A stretch of DNA of 64,000 nucleotides from Pseudomonas fluorescens (GTDB taxonomy: Bacteria; Pseudomonadota; Gammaproteobacteria; Pseudomonadales; Pseudomonadaceae), in contig NZ_MOBX01000015.1 of the NCBI RefSeq assembly GCF_003732425.1, positions 576,303-640,302 on the forward strand, written 5' to 3'. Shown here one piece after another: positions 49,937 to 58,721 of this stretch (position 1 is the stretch's first letter; each line of letters opens with the position of its first letter). A program made the translations under genes and the position numbers. The notes under the pieces are model-generated. The model did no database searches. It was not told the DNA's origin and saw only the letters and a program-made list of their open reading frames with translations.

Positions 49937-50113
49937 ATGAACATCAAAACAAGAAGGTACTTCGCGATTTTCATCACCTGCGCCGCCACGCTGGCGCTGT
50001 ACGGCACCGCGGCCTGGCGGGTCGAACAGCTGCGACAGCTGCCGCGCGAGTATGCGAGCTGCAATTTCGAGCGCTGCATTCCGCACAATGCCACGCTGAA
50101 TGCGTTGCGCTGA
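49937..50113 (+). CDS. Small membrane/secreted protein, 58 residues
   Basis: An ORF shorter than usual cut-offs: MNIKTRRYFAIFITCAATLALYGTAAWRVEQLRQLPREYA followed by a Cys-containing tail (SCNFERCIPHNATLNALR). RBS AGAGGT 8 bases upstream. A basic N-terminus, one hydrophobic helix (residues 8-27) and two cysteines four residues apart suggest a single-pass protein with its tail outside. It lies between two REP elements, so it is its own unit. No family recognised. Confidence 0.6.
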   Translation: MNIKTRRYFAIFITCAATLALYGTAAWRVEQLRQLPREYASCNFERCIPHNATLNALR

Positions 50114-50135
50114 TTTATCTGGCTGGAATGGATCC

Positions 50136-50225
50136 TGTGGGAGCGAGCCTGCTCGCGAATGCGGTGTACCAATCACCATCAATAGTGACTGATACACCGC
50201 ATTCGCGAGCAGGCTCGCTCCCACA
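50136..50225. repeat. REP doublet
   Basis: CTGTGGGAGCGAGCCTGCTC and GAGCAGGCTCGCTCCCACAG arms with inner CGCGAATGCGGTGTA / ATACACCGCATTCGCG arms; separates the small ORF from convergent pobR. Confidence 0.85.
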
Positions 50226-50247
50226 GTAGGCCGCAGCGCTTAGAGGG

Positions 50248-51135
50248 TTATTGTTCGGCCTTCAGACGGTCGCGGAACGCCTTTGGTGAAATCCCCACCC
50301 GGCGTCGGAACAGGCGCGTGAAGTTGGTCGGATCGGAAAACCCCAACAACTCCGACATCTCGTAAATCGTCATGCTGGTGTAGGTCAGCAAGCGCTTGGC
50401 TTCCAGCAACTGACGCTCGTGCATGATCTGCAACGCCGGTTGCCCCGCCAGTTCACGGCACGTGCCGTTGAGGTGCGATACCGAAATCCCCAGTCGATGC
50501 GCCAGGTCTTCGACCTTAACGTGCTGGCGATAAGTCTCCTCGACCAACTGAATAAAGCCATTGAGGTATTCGCGCTGACGCTGCGGCCGCTGACTGGCTT
50601 TGTGCCGCACGATCGCCTGACGGCTGACCCAGACCATGATCACGCTGACCAGCGAATGCATGAGCATTTCCCGCGCCGGTTGGTGGCCGTTGTACTCGGC
50701 CTGCAACGCCGAAAACAGGCTGTTGAGGTAATCGCCGTCCTGGCCGGCCGGGTAGTTTTCTGCGCTGGCCAGCGCGTGCACAGAATCACCCAGCTGTGCC
50801 TGCAAGTGATGGATCAGCGGTGTGGCAAGGGTAACGATGAACCCTTCGACGTCTTCGGAAAAACGAAAGCCATGCACCGATAGCGGTGGCAGCACTTGAA
50901 TCGTCGGGGTTTCGAGTTGCGTGCGCTGACCTTCGATCTCAAGCTCTGCCTGACCTTTGAAGACGAAGAGCAACTGGCACAAATCAGCATGGCGGTGGGG
51001 TTTGATTTCCCACTGATGTTCGCGACTGCGGGAGGAAATGGTTTCACAGTGCAGCAAGTCGGGGGTCGGCCAGTCCAGGCTTTCACCGTAGAGCTTGAAC
51101 ACTGGAATCGAAGGCAGCTCAGGCTTGTTCATCAC
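50248..51135 (-). CDS. pobR: AraC/XylS-family activator of pobA
   Basis: A 295-residue regulator: N-terminal cupin-like sensor (HQWEIKPHRHADLCQLLFVFKGQAELEIEGQ, residues 40-70) and two C-terminal helix-turn-helix motifs (KVEDLAHRLGISVSHLNGTCRELAGQPALQIMHERQLLEAKRLL; YEMSELLGFSDPTNFTRLFRRRVGISPKAF). Divergent from pobA with 174 bases between; PobR of Pseudomonas is of AraC type and switches on pobA when 4-hydroxybenzoate is present. Its operator should be in this gap, but I could not pick a definite repeat. Confidence 0.87.
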   Translation of the reverse strand: MMNKPELPSIPVFKLYGESLDWPTPDLLHCETISSRSREHQWEIKPHRHADLCQLLFVFKGQAELEIEGQRTQLETPTIQVLPPLSVHGFRFSEDVEGFIVTLATPLIHHLQAQLGDSVHALASAENYPAGQDGDYLNSLFSALQAEYNGHQPAREMLMHSLVSVIMVWVSRQAIVRHKASQRPQRQREYLNGFIQLVEETYRQHVKVEDLAHRLGISVSHLNGTCRELAGQPALQIMHERQLLEAKRLLTYTSMTIYEMSELLGFSDPTNFTRLFRRRVGISPKAFRDRLKAEQ

Positions 51136-51302
51136 TTCAATCCAGGCCTCGGGGTTGTGGGCGATAATCGCACCGATTGGCAGAATGTACAGGTATCGGC
51201 TCAGTTTTCACCTTCAATTGACAGACCCGCAAGGGAAAAATGCAAGCACTCGATCCATAAAAATCATTCACCGGTCTTGGCCGCGTGAAGCTTGCGAGTC
51301 AT

Positions 51303-51310
51303 AAAAACAA
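51303..51310 (+). promoter_or_regulatory. Candidate Crc/Hfq CA motif at the pobA start
   Basis: AAAAACAA fits AAnAAnAA and its last A is the first base of the pobA ATG. Binding there would block ribosomes. The usual Shine-Dalgarno is weak. Confidence 0.45.
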
Positions 51311-52503
51311 TGAAAACGCTGAAAACCCAAGTCGCCATTATCGGCGCCGGTCCATCCGGATTGCTCCTCGGTCAGTTGCTGCACAACGCTGGCATCGACA
51401 CCCTCATCCTCGAACGCCAGACGCCCGATTATGTCCTCGGGCGGATCCGCGCCGGGGTGCTTGAACAAGGCATGGTAGAGCTGTTGCGTCAGGCTGGCGT
51501 GAGTCAGCGCATGGACGCCGAAGGGCTGGTGCATGGCGGTTTCGATCTGGCCCTGGACGGGCGTCAGGTGCACATCGATCTGCACGCGCTGACCGGCGGC
51601 AAGAACGTGATGATCTACGGCCAGACCGAAGTTACCCGTGACCTGATGGCCGCTCGTCGGGAGGCTGGCGCGCCGACGATTTATCAGGCGGGTCACGTCG
51701 TTCCTCACGACATGAAAAGCGACGAAGCGTTTGTCACTTTCGAAAAGGATGGTGAAACCTGGCGCGTCGATTGCGATTACATCGCCGGTTGCGACGGTTT
51801 CCACGGCGTCGCTCGGCAGTCGATTCCGACCGATTGCCTGAAGGTCTTCGAGCGGGTTTATCCGTTTGGCTGGCTGGGCATTCTCGCCGACACGCCGCCG
51901 GTGCATGACGAGTTGGTCTACGCCCGTCATGAACGCGGCTTCGCCTTGTGCAGCATGCGTTCGGCGACCCGCACCCGCTATTACCTGCAAGTGCCGGCGG
52001 ATGAAAACGTCGACGACTGGAGCGATCAGCGCTTCTGGGACGAGTTGAAAAATCGTCTGCCGGTGGCGCTTGCCGAGAAGCTGGTTACCGGCCCGTCGAT
52101 CGAAAAAAGCATCGCGCCGCTGCGCAGTTTCGTCGTCGAGCCGATGCAGTACGGGCGAATGTTTCTGGTCGGCGACGCTGCGCATATCGTCCCGCCCACT
52201 GGTGCCAAGGGTTTGAATCTGGCCGCCAGCGACGTCAGTACGCTGTTCAATATTCTGCTGAAGGTTTACCGCGACGGGCGCACCGATCTGCTGGAGAAGT
52301 ACTCGGAAATCTGCCTGCGTCGAGTGTGGAAAGCCGAACGTTTTTCCTGGTGGATGACTTCGATGCTGCATCGTTTCGACGATCACGATGACTTCAGCCA
52401 GCGCATCAGCGCCTCGGAACTGGACTACTTTGTCAGTTCAGAGGCAGGGCGAAAAACCATTGCAGAAAATTACGTCGGACTTCCGTACGAGGCTATCGAA
52501 TAG
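51310..52503 (+). CDS. pobA: 4-hydroxybenzoate 3-monooxygenase
   Basis: A 397-residue FAD enzyme that converts 4-hydroxybenzoate to protocatechuate with NADPH and O2, feeding the beta-ketoadipate pathway. Seen: KTQVAIIGAGPSGLLLGQLL (FAD binding), ERQTPDYVLGRIRAGVLEQG, DYIAGCDGFHGVARQSIP, and LVGDAAHIVPPTGAKGLNLAASDV (second FAD site). It closely follows the reference P. fluorescens enzyme as I remember it, plus three N-terminal residues. The ATG at 51310 is the only sensible start. Confidence 0.97.
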   Translation: MKTLKTQVAIIGAGPSGLLLGQLLHNAGIDTLILERQTPDYVLGRIRAGVLEQGMVELLRQAGVSQRMDAEGLVHGGFDLALDGRQVHIDLHALTGGKNVMIYGQTEVTRDLMAARREAGAPTIYQAGHVVPHDMKSDEAFVTFEKDGETWRVDCDYIAGCDGFHGVARQSIPTDCLKVFERVYPFGWLGILADTPPVHDELVYARHERGFALCSMRSATRTRYYLQVPADENVDDWSDQRFWDELKNRLPVALAEKLVTGPSIEKSIAPLRSFVVEPMQYGRMFLVGDAAHIVPPTGAKGLNLAASDVSTLFNILLKVYRDGRTDLLEKYSEICLRRVWKAERFSWWMTSMLHRFDDHDDFSQRISASELDYFVSSEAGRKTIAENYVGLPYEAIE

Positions 52504-52582
52504 CTTCCTATCGACTTACACTGGCGAGCATCCCCGCTCGCCTGACGATCTGCGGGACTCTCACAGCCCGCAGGTTTTGCCC

Positions 52583-54100
52583 GTGACCAATCTCAATCAC
52601 CCCGAAACGCCCAAACCGGCCATTCGCAGCGTGCTGGTCGCGCTGATGATGGCGATCTTTCTCGGCGCGCTCGACCAGACCATCGTCGCCGTGTCGATGC
52701 CGGCCATCTCGGCTCAGTTCAAGGACGTCAGCCTGCTGGCCTGGGTGATTTCCGGGTACATGGTGGCGATGACCGTCGCGGTGCCGATCTACGGCAAGCT
52801 CGGTGACTTGTACGGGCGGCGCAAACTGATGCTGTTCGGCATGGGCCTGTTCACCCTCGCCTCACTGTTTTGCGGCATGGCGCAAAGCATGGAGCAACTG
52901 GTGCTGGCGCGAATCCTTCAGGGCATTGGCGCCGGCGGGATGATCTCGGTGAGTCAGGCGATCATCGGCGACATCGTGCCGCCGCGTGAACGCGGGCGTT
53001 ATCAGGGTTACTTCAGCAGCATGTACGCAGTGGCCAGTGTCGCCGGCCCGGTACTCGGCGGTTACATGACCGAGTACCTGTCATGGCGCTGGGTATTTCT
53101 GATCAACCTGCCGCTGGGCCTCGGCGCCTGGTGGGTGGCGCGGCGCAATCTGCGTGGCCTGCCGATTCCGCAGCGCAAACCGATCATCGACTACCTCGGC
53201 ACCCTGCTGATGATCATCGGCCTGACTGCTCTGCTGCTGGGCATTACTCAGGTGGGTCAGGGTCATGCGTGGCGCAGCAGTGAAGTGCTCGGTCTGTTCG
53301 CGTGTGCGGTGGTGGTGTTGGCGCTGTTTGTCTGGCACGAACGCCGCGCGCGGGAGCCGTTGCTGCCGATGCACCTGTTCGCCAATCGCAACGCGCTGTT
53401 GTGCTGGTGCACGATTTTCTTCACCAGTTTCCAGGCGATTTCGTTGATCGTGCTGATGCCGCTGCGCTTTCAGAGCGTCACCGGTGCCGGGGCTGACAGT
53501 GCAGCCTTGCACTTGCTGCCGCTGGCGATGGGGCTGCCGATTGGTGCGTTTTTCGCGGGCCGGCGTACGTCGATCACCGGGCGCTACAAACCGCAGATTC
53601 TGACCGGGGCGATGCTGATGCCCGTCGCGATAGTCGGCATGGCGTTCAGTCCGCCCGAGGCGACGCTGGTCAGTGGTCTGTTCATGTTGCTCTGCGGTAT
53701 TTCCAGCGGCATGCAGTTCCCGACTTCGCTGGTCGGCACGCAAAACTCGGTAGAGCAACGCGACATCGGCGTGGCCACCAGCACCACCAACCTGTTTCGT
53801 TCCCTCGGCGGCGCAGTGGGTGTGGCGTTGATGTCAGCGCTGTTGCTGGCGTTGCTGCAGGACTCCAGTTTCGCCCATCTGGCGAGCAGTTCGCTGATGA
53901 GCGAGGGGCATTCGGGCAACGTCCTGCTCGATGGTCTGAACGCCGCGCCAGGTGATGCACAGAACGCCTTGCGTGCGGAGTTGCTGGTGACGTTCCGGCA
54001 TTTGTTGTGGGTGAGTGCGGCGGTGTCGTTGCTCGGGTTGGCGGCGGCGATTGCAATGCCGAACAACCTGCTGCGCGGGCGTGAGCACGGCGCCAAATAA
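52583..54100 (+). CDS. MFS exporter, DHA2 (EmrB/QacA) family
   Basis: A 505-residue, 14-helix drug:H+ antiporter-type protein. Seen: FLGALDQTIVAVSMPAIS (motif D1), GKLGDLYGRRKLMLFG (motif A), LARILQGIGAGGMISVSQAIIGDIVPPRERGRYQG, and GPVLGGYMTEYLSWRWVFLINLP (motif C). I start at the GTG at 52583 with CAGG 8 bases before it; the open frame runs back into pobA. It is 79 bases after pobA on the same strand; whether it exports aromatic compounds or unrelated drugs cannot be told. Confidence 0.88.
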   Translation: MTNLNHPETPKPAIRSVLVALMMAIFLGALDQTIVAVSMPAISAQFKDVSLLAWVISGYMVAMTVAVPIYGKLGDLYGRRKLMLFGMGLFTLASLFCGMAQSMEQLVLARILQGIGAGGMISVSQAIIGDIVPPRERGRYQGYFSSMYAVASVAGPVLGGYMTEYLSWRWVFLINLPLGLGAWWVARRNLRGLPIPQRKPIIDYLGTLLMIIGLTALLLGITQVGQGHAWRSSEVLGLFACAVVVLALFVWHERRAREPLLPMHLFANRNALLCWCTIFFTSFQAISLIVLMPLRFQSVTGAGADSAALHLLPLAMGLPIGAFFAGRRTSITGRYKPQILTGAMLMPVAIVGMAFSPPEATLVSGLFMLLCGISSGMQFPTSLVGTQNSVEQRDIGVATSTTNLFRSLGGAVGVALMSALLLALLQDSSFAHLASSSLMSEGHSGNVLLDGLNAAPGDAQNALRAELLVTFRHLLWVSAAVSLLGLAAAIAMPNNLLRGREHGAK

Positions 54101-54103
54101 CCG

Positions 54104-54186
54104 CAAAAGATCGCAGCCTTCGGCAGCTCCTACAGGGGGATGCATAACCCTGCAGGAGCTGCCGAAGGCTGCGACCTTTTGATCTT
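54104..54186. repeat. Inverted intergenic repeat (GGAGCTGCCGAAGG family)
   Basis: AAAAGATCGCAGCCTTCGGC and GCCGAAGGCTGCGACCTTTT arms with CTCCTACAGG / CCTGCAGGAG inside; lies between convergent genes. Same family as 37018-37096. Confidence 0.8.
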
Positions 54187-55034
54187 CAAGGGCTGTAGTA
54201 ACCCACCGCGACGAGGAAGTGCCCGGCCTTCTTCAGGTAAGCATGCTTGTCCTCGACCTTGCCGGTCACCGGATTTTTCCAGCGGTACTCATACTCGCCG
54301 TCATCCTGCTTGGCCATCAGCGCCAGAATCGGCTCGCCCACCGGTTTGCCATCCGGATCCTTGATCTTGCCAAAGTCGGTGTTGATCAAGCGCAGATTGG
54401 TGCCGTGGGCAACGTAACGCTGGGTGTTCAGATCGACCACGAACACATACAGGTCATCCTGCAAGTAGCCGCCCTTGAGCGAGTTGATCGCGGTCAGTGT
54501 GCCCTTCTCGTCTTTACCCAAATCAGCCGCCGCTTTCTCGAGCAGCGCCTTGGCCTGCTCGGCCGAGGCTCTTGGCAAGTAGTACCCCACCGCCAGAATC
54601 CGCTGGCCGATGCGCTGGTAGTACACGTGCTTGCGCTCGACCTTGCCATCCGACCAGTTCTGCCAACGGTATTCGGCCTGCTGGATACCGTTGCCCTCCG
54701 GCACCATCAACGCTTGTTTGAAGGCTTTCTGCAGATCCGGGCCAAGGACTTCACTGACGTCACGACCGATCAACGCCGATGAAGGTCCGCCGCTGGCAAG
54801 CATCACGCCTTTGGTGTCGACGACGAACACGTAGCGATCCTTGTCGACGAACTCGCCCTGGCGGCTGAACGCGGCGAACGCTTTGTCGCCGTTGTCGTAG
54901 TAATAAGCCAAGGCTTTTTCCAGCAAAGCAATGGCGGCCTGACTGTCATCCTTGGCGGTCGTGGCGGCGCTGGCCTGGCCGAAACCGGCCAGTAACATCA
55001 CGCTGAGCCAGGCCACTTTATGCAAAAACCCCAT
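54186..55034 (-). CDS. Periplasmic protein with two cache domains
   Basis: A 282-residue protein with a signal peptide (LSVMLLAGFGQASAA) and two single-cache units: DKDRYVFVVDTKGVMLASGGPSSALIGRDVSEVLG (first, near residue 65-100) and QDDLYVFVVDLNTQRYVAHGTNLRLINTDFGKIKDPDGKPVGEPI (second, near 185-230), each ending in YRWQNW/YRWKNP and then a VGYY strand. The small sensor fold is usually found in chemoreceptors, but no HAMP or methyl-accepting part follows, so it is a free periplasmic ligand binder; partner unknown. Confidence 0.82.
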   Translation of the reverse strand: MGFLHKVAWLSVMLLAGFGQASAATTAKDDSQAAIALLEKALAYYYDNGDKAFAAFSRQGEFVDKDRYVFVVDTKGVMLASGGPSSALIGRDVSEVLGPDLQKAFKQALMVPEGNGIQQAEYRWQNWSDGKVERKHVYYQRIGQRILAVGYYLPRASAEQAKALLEKAAADLGKDEKGTLTAINSLKGGYLQDDLYVFVVDLNTQRYVAHGTNLRLINTDFGKIKDPDGKPVGEPILALMAKQDDGEYEYRWKNPVTGKVEDKHAYLKKAGHFLVAVGYYSP

Positions 55035-55149
55035 AGCGCATCCCTCGTTCTTGTTGGTGTTTCAAGAGCGTAGACGGCTTGGGGTGATGTACGAGTATTC
55101 AGAATGATGCAGGGGATTACAGAGTCCCCTCTGTGACAAAGGAGACTCC

Positions 55150-55272
55150 TGTGGTGAGGGGATTTATCCCCGATGGGTTGCGCAGCAGCCCCAAAACCTG
55201 AGCACTCGATATCATTGGAGGAATGCAGGGGAGCGCTTCGCACTCCATCGGGGATAAATCCCCTCGCCACAG
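55150..55272. repeat. Inverted intergenic repeat (GTGGTGAGGGGATTTATCC)
   Basis: GTGGTGAGGGGATTTATCCC and GGGATAAATCCCCTCGCCAC arms, about 123 bases in all. A variant of the family at 41169. Confidence 0.75.
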
Positions 55273-55306
55273 GGTTCTCTGTCGACACAAAGAACCCTGG
55301 TTTTGA

Positions 55307-56161
55307 CTATGGGCGGGCGTTGATCTGCTGCTGCAGGTTCTGAATCTGCGCCTGAAGGGTGTTGATGTTCCGGGTCATCTGCCCGCGGAAAGCGTCGAAC
55401 TCAGCGGTATTGCCGCCACCCTGCGGGGCTGCCGGGCGGTTGTCCTGCTCGCTTTTGAGTACAACGATTTCCTGTTCAAGGCGATCGATCGCCGCGCTCG
55501 GATTGCCCTGTTTCTTCAACGCCGCAATATCGGCGCCGAGGCTTTTGAACTGCGCGTCAAAAGCCTTCAACTGGGCATCGACCTTGCTGGTGTCGGCCGG
55601 CGTGCTTTTCACTGTCGCCAGTTCCGCGCTCAATGCTTTGACCTGTGCTTGCAGCTGGGTGTTGGCGTTCTGTTGTTCGGTGGTCTGTGCGGTCATCTGC
55701 GCCAGACGTTTGTCCAGATCACTGGCCTGCCCGGCCACGCCTTGCTGTTGCTTGCTCTGATCGAGCAGCTTGCCTTCGAGCTGTTTGATTTGCAGCTTCA
55801 GGGCTTCGCTGTCGCTGGTGACATTGGACTGGCTGGCCACGACCTTGCCGGAAATGTCCTGCAAGCGCCCCGCCGCCTCTTCACTGATGCGCGCGAAGCT
55901 TTCCTGGGTTGCGACCAGTTGCTGTTCCATCAGCGAGATCTGCTGAAAGCTCCACCAGGCGAGGCCGATGAAGGCGAAAAACAATGCGCCGACCAAAGCC
56001 CACAACGGGCCGGTGCTGGCCGCCTTGACCTTGACCACGGGCGGCGTGCGCGAATGCACGGAGGTGCGGGCGGTGGTCGGAATGTCATCGTCGTCGAAGG
56101 TGTCGGCACGCAGGCTCGGGACATCATCGAAATCGTCGTGGGCATCATTACGCATGGACAT
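55307..56161 (-). CDS. Coiled-coil inner-membrane protein
   Basis: A 284-residue protein: acidic N-terminal tail (residues 1-45, NDAHDDFDDVPSLRADTFDDDD), one membrane helix (GPLWALVGALFFAFIGLAWWSF, 51-72), then a long coiled coil of Gln/Ala/Ser-rich heptads to residue ~200 and a second near the C-terminus (NTLQAQIQNLQQQINA). Type II topology, coil in the periplasm. Similar proteins are annotated as ATPases without real ATPase motifs; none is visible. A structural role in the envelope is likely. Ribosome site AAGG; monocistronic. Confidence 0.75.
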   Translation of the reverse strand: MSMRNDAHDDFDDVPSLRADTFDDDDIPTTARTSVHSRTPPVVKVKAASTGPLWALVGALFFAFIGLAWWSFQQISLMEQQLVATQESFARISEEAAGRLQDISGKVVASQSNVTSDSEALKLQIKQLEGKLLDQSKQQQGVAGQASDLDKRLAQMTAQTTEQQNANTQLQAQVKALSAELATVKSTPADTSKVDAQLKAFDAQFKSLGADIAALKKQGNPSAAIDRLEQEIVVLKSEQDNRPAAPQGGGNTAEFDAFRGQMTRNINTLQAQIQNLQQQINARP

Positions 56162-56277
56162 TGAGGCAACCTTTGTGAAACGCGGTGATGGCTAAATGCT
56201 GCGAAGTATAACCGCCGCAGCCGCAGGGATTGACCCCCAACCTGCGGTGCGGTTCATTGCCGCCTGGCCGAATCGTT

Positions 56278-57270
56278 TCAACGAATGTCCTGAGCTTTCC
56301 ACCAGCCGCAGAACTCATCCAGCGCCGACCACAGGCTGACTTTCGGATCGTAGTCCAGATAATGCCGGGCACGGCTGATGTCGAGGGTGAAATTTTTTTT
56401 CATCACCTGCATGCCCAGCCGTGACAGGGTTGGCTCCGGGCGTCCGGGCCAGAGCTTGCAAGCGCCCTCGTTGAGCGCCGCGACGCTGTAGGCCAGACCA
56501 TACGAGCGATATTTGGTGACTTGCGGCACCTCCATCTTGCGCATTACGTAATTGACCACATCCCACAGCGGTACCGGCGCGCCGTTGCTGATGTTGTAAG
56601 CCTTGCCCAGCGCGGAACCGGCGGCGAGCAAACTGCTGAGCATCGCTTCGTTGAGGTTCTGCACGCTGGTGAAATCGACTTTGTTCAGGCCGTTGCCAAT
56701 GATCGCCAGGCGGCCCTTGCGCTGCATATTAAGCAGGCGCGGGAAGATGCTCATGTCGCCGGCGCCGGTGACGAAGCGCGGGCGCAGGGCGATGGTTTCG
56801 AGGCCGAACTCTTGCGCACCGAAGACCTTTTGCTCGGCCAGGTACTTGGTTGCGGCGTAGGGATGCTTGAAGCGTTTGGGGACTTGCTCTTCGGTCAGAT
56901 TGAAATGATCGCGACCATCGAAATAGATCGATGGCGAGGAAAGATGCACCAGACGCCGGACGCGCTGCTTGAGGCAGGCTTCGACGACGTTTTCGGTGAC
57001 CTGCACGTTGCCCTGATGAAAGTCCTGATAGCGGCCCCACAGTCCGACGGCGCCCGCGCAATGCACCACGGCTTCAACATCGGAACACAGCTCGCGGACC
57101 AGATCGGGATCGGTCAGATCGCCGGGGACAAACTCGGCACCACGGCGCACCAGATGTTCGACGCTCTCGGCCCGGCGACCGTTGACCCGCACGTCCAGGC
57201 CCTGCTCCAGGGCGAAACGCGCAAAGCGTCCGCCAATGAAGCCGCTTGCGCCGGTGACCAGAATTTTCAT
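56278..57270 (-). CDS. NAD-dependent epimerase/dehydratase
   Basis: A 330-residue extended SDR: MKILVTGASGFIGGRFARF (GxxGxxG), VVHCAGAVGLWG, catalytic HLSSPSIYF and YAATKYLAE (Tyr-x3-Lys), and VQNLNEAMLSSLLA. Sugar-nucleotide epimerase/dehydratase or 3-beta-hydroxysteroid-like reductase are both consistent; the substrate is unknown. Single gene upstream of argP on the same strand side (argP ends 54 bases before its start, so readthrough is possible). Confidence 0.87.
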   Translation of the reverse strand: MKILVTGASGFIGGRFARFALEQGLDVRVNGRRAESVEHLVRRGAEFVPGDLTDPDLVRELCSDVEAVVHCAGAVGLWGRYQDFHQGNVQVTENVVEACLKQRVRRLVHLSSPSIYFDGRDHFNLTEEQVPKRFKHPYAATKYLAEQKVFGAQEFGLETIALRPRFVTGAGDMSIFPRLLNMQRKGRLAIIGNGLNKVDFTSVQNLNEAMLSSLLAAGSALGKAYNISNGAPVPLWDVVNYVMRKMEVPQVTKYRSYGLAYSVAALNEGACKLWPGRPEPTLSRLGMQVMKKNFTLDISRARHYLDYDPKVSLWSALDEFCGWWKAQDIR

Positions 57271-57324
57271 GTAAAGCTCCGATGTCTTTCGTTTTGCCTG
57301 ATTCGTGTGTCTTGACGCTGGCCG

Positions 57325-58218
57325 TCAGTCCAACGGCACCAGCCATTGCGCCGATGAGCGCACCAGTTGCTCGGTCAGCAAGCCCAGCAGCTGACCGCCA
57401 TTGCGCCAATGATGCCAGTACAACGGCACGTCGATCGGTTTATCTGGCAACAGTTCGCGCAACACTCCCCGTTGCAATTGATCGCGCACCTGCAGTTCCG
57501 GCACCAGGCCCCAGCCGAGTCCGGCTTCGGTCAGGCGGATAAAGCCTTCCGAGGACGGGCACAAATGGTGCTCGAAACCGCCATCAACACCCAACGAGGC
57601 GAGGTAGCGATGCTGGAGAAAGTCGTCCGGCCCGAACACCAGCGCAGGCGTGCGCGGCAATTGTTCGGCGCGCACGCCGTCGGGGAAATGCCGCTCGATG
57701 AAGGCCGGGCTGGCCAGCGCGCGATAGCGCATCGCCCCGAGCAACACACTGCGCGCGCCGGCCACCGGGCGTTCGCTGGCGCAAAGACACGCGGCCACTT
57801 CCCCGGCGCGCATGCGTTTGAGGCCAACTGTCTGGTCTTCGACAACTAGGTCGAGCAACAAATGTTGCTCAGCACAGAAATCACCCACCGCGTCTGCCCA
57901 CCAGGTGGCGAGGCTGTCGGCATTCAGGGCGATACGCAGACGTTCCGGCAGGCCCTCTTCGTCCAGCGCCGGCACCAGGGTTTGCAGGTCACGCTCAAGC
58001 AAACGCACCTGCTGCACATGGTTGAGCAGGCGCCGGCCAATCTCGGTCGGCGATGGCGGCGTACCGCGCACCAGCACCGGTTGGCCGACCCGCGCTTCCA
58101 GCAGTTTGATCCGCTGCGAGATCGCCGATTGCGACAACCCGAGCACCTGCGCGGCCCGCTCGAATCCAGCCTGCTCAACCACGGCGGCCAGCGCGGAAAG
58201 TAATTTGTAGTCGAACAT
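57325..58218 (-). CDS. argP: LysR-type regulator ArgP (IciA)
   Basis: A 297-residue regulator. The HTH reads LLSALAAVVEQAGFERAAQVLGLSQSAISQRIKLLEARVGQPVLVR (residues 5-50) and is ArgP-like; the effector domain has LPERLRIALNADSLATWWADAVGDFC. E. coli ArgP activates the arginine/lysine exporter argO; here the divergent neighbours are an ACT-domain protein and a LysE/ArgO exporter, which fits. The ATG at 58218 gives the normal family length; an upstream in-frame start overlaps the divergent promoter. Confidence 0.9.
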   Translation of the reverse strand: MFDYKLLSALAAVVEQAGFERAAQVLGLSQSAISQRIKLLEARVGQPVLVRGTPPSPTEIGRRLLNHVQQVRLLERDLQTLVPALDEEGLPERLRIALNADSLATWWADAVGDFCAEQHLLLDLVVEDQTVGLKRMRAGEVAACLCASERPVAGARSVLLGAMRYRALASPAFIERHFPDGVRAEQLPRTPALVFGPDDFLQHRYLASLGVDGGFEHHLCPSSEGFIRLTEAGLGWGLVPELQVRDQLQRGVLRELLPDKPIDVPLYWHHWRNGGQLLGLLTEQLVRSSAQWLVPLD

Positions 58219-58314
58219 CAGTTTTCCTAATGAGCGATCAGCACTATTGGTTTTTCTTATACAGGTTTCACCCGGAGAATAGCCAGCAAGCACTCTCTTT
58301 CAAGGAACACTTCA

Positions 58315-58716
58315 ATGGCTGGCGAAACGTCTCTCACAACCTTGTTGCGCAGCATGAGCCCGCAACTCAACGCCGGCGAATACGTGTTTTGCACCCTGCC
58401 CGACGGTGTGTTGCCGAGTGGTCTGGAGGTTGTCGGCAGCTTCCGCGAACAGGAAGGCCTGACCGTGATTGTCGAACGTTCCCACGCCGAACAGGCCGGT
58501 TTCAGCTTCGATTACGTCGCGGCGTGGATAACCCTGAATGTGCATTCGGCACTCGAAGCAGTGGGCCTCACCGCCGCATTCGCCACGGCACTGGGTAAGG
58601 CCGGGATCAGTTGCAACGTGATCGCCGGTTATTACCACGACCATTTGTTCGTTGGTCAGGCCGACGCCGAACGCGCCATGCAAGTGCTGCGCGATCTCGC
58701 AGCCAACGCGGAGTAA
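58315..58716 (+). CDS. ACT-domain protein between argP and argO
   Basis: 133 residues; two ACT-like halves (VFCTLPDGVLPSGLEVVGSFREQEGLTVIVERSHAEQAG; LEAVGLTAAFATALGKAGISCNVIAGYYHDHLFVG), a fold that binds amino acids. Start has AAGGAAC upstream. Five bases separate it from argO, so they form an operon, and it may sense arginine or lysine as a modulator of the exporter or of ArgP. Direct function unknown. Confidence 0.82.
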   Translation: MAGETSLTTLLRSMSPQLNAGEYVFCTLPDGVLPSGLEVVGSFREQEGLTVIVERSHAEQAGFSFDYVAAWITLNVHSALEAVGLTAAFATALGKAGISCNVIAGYYHDHLFVGQADAERAMQVLRDLAANAE

Positions 58717-58721
58717 ATCTT

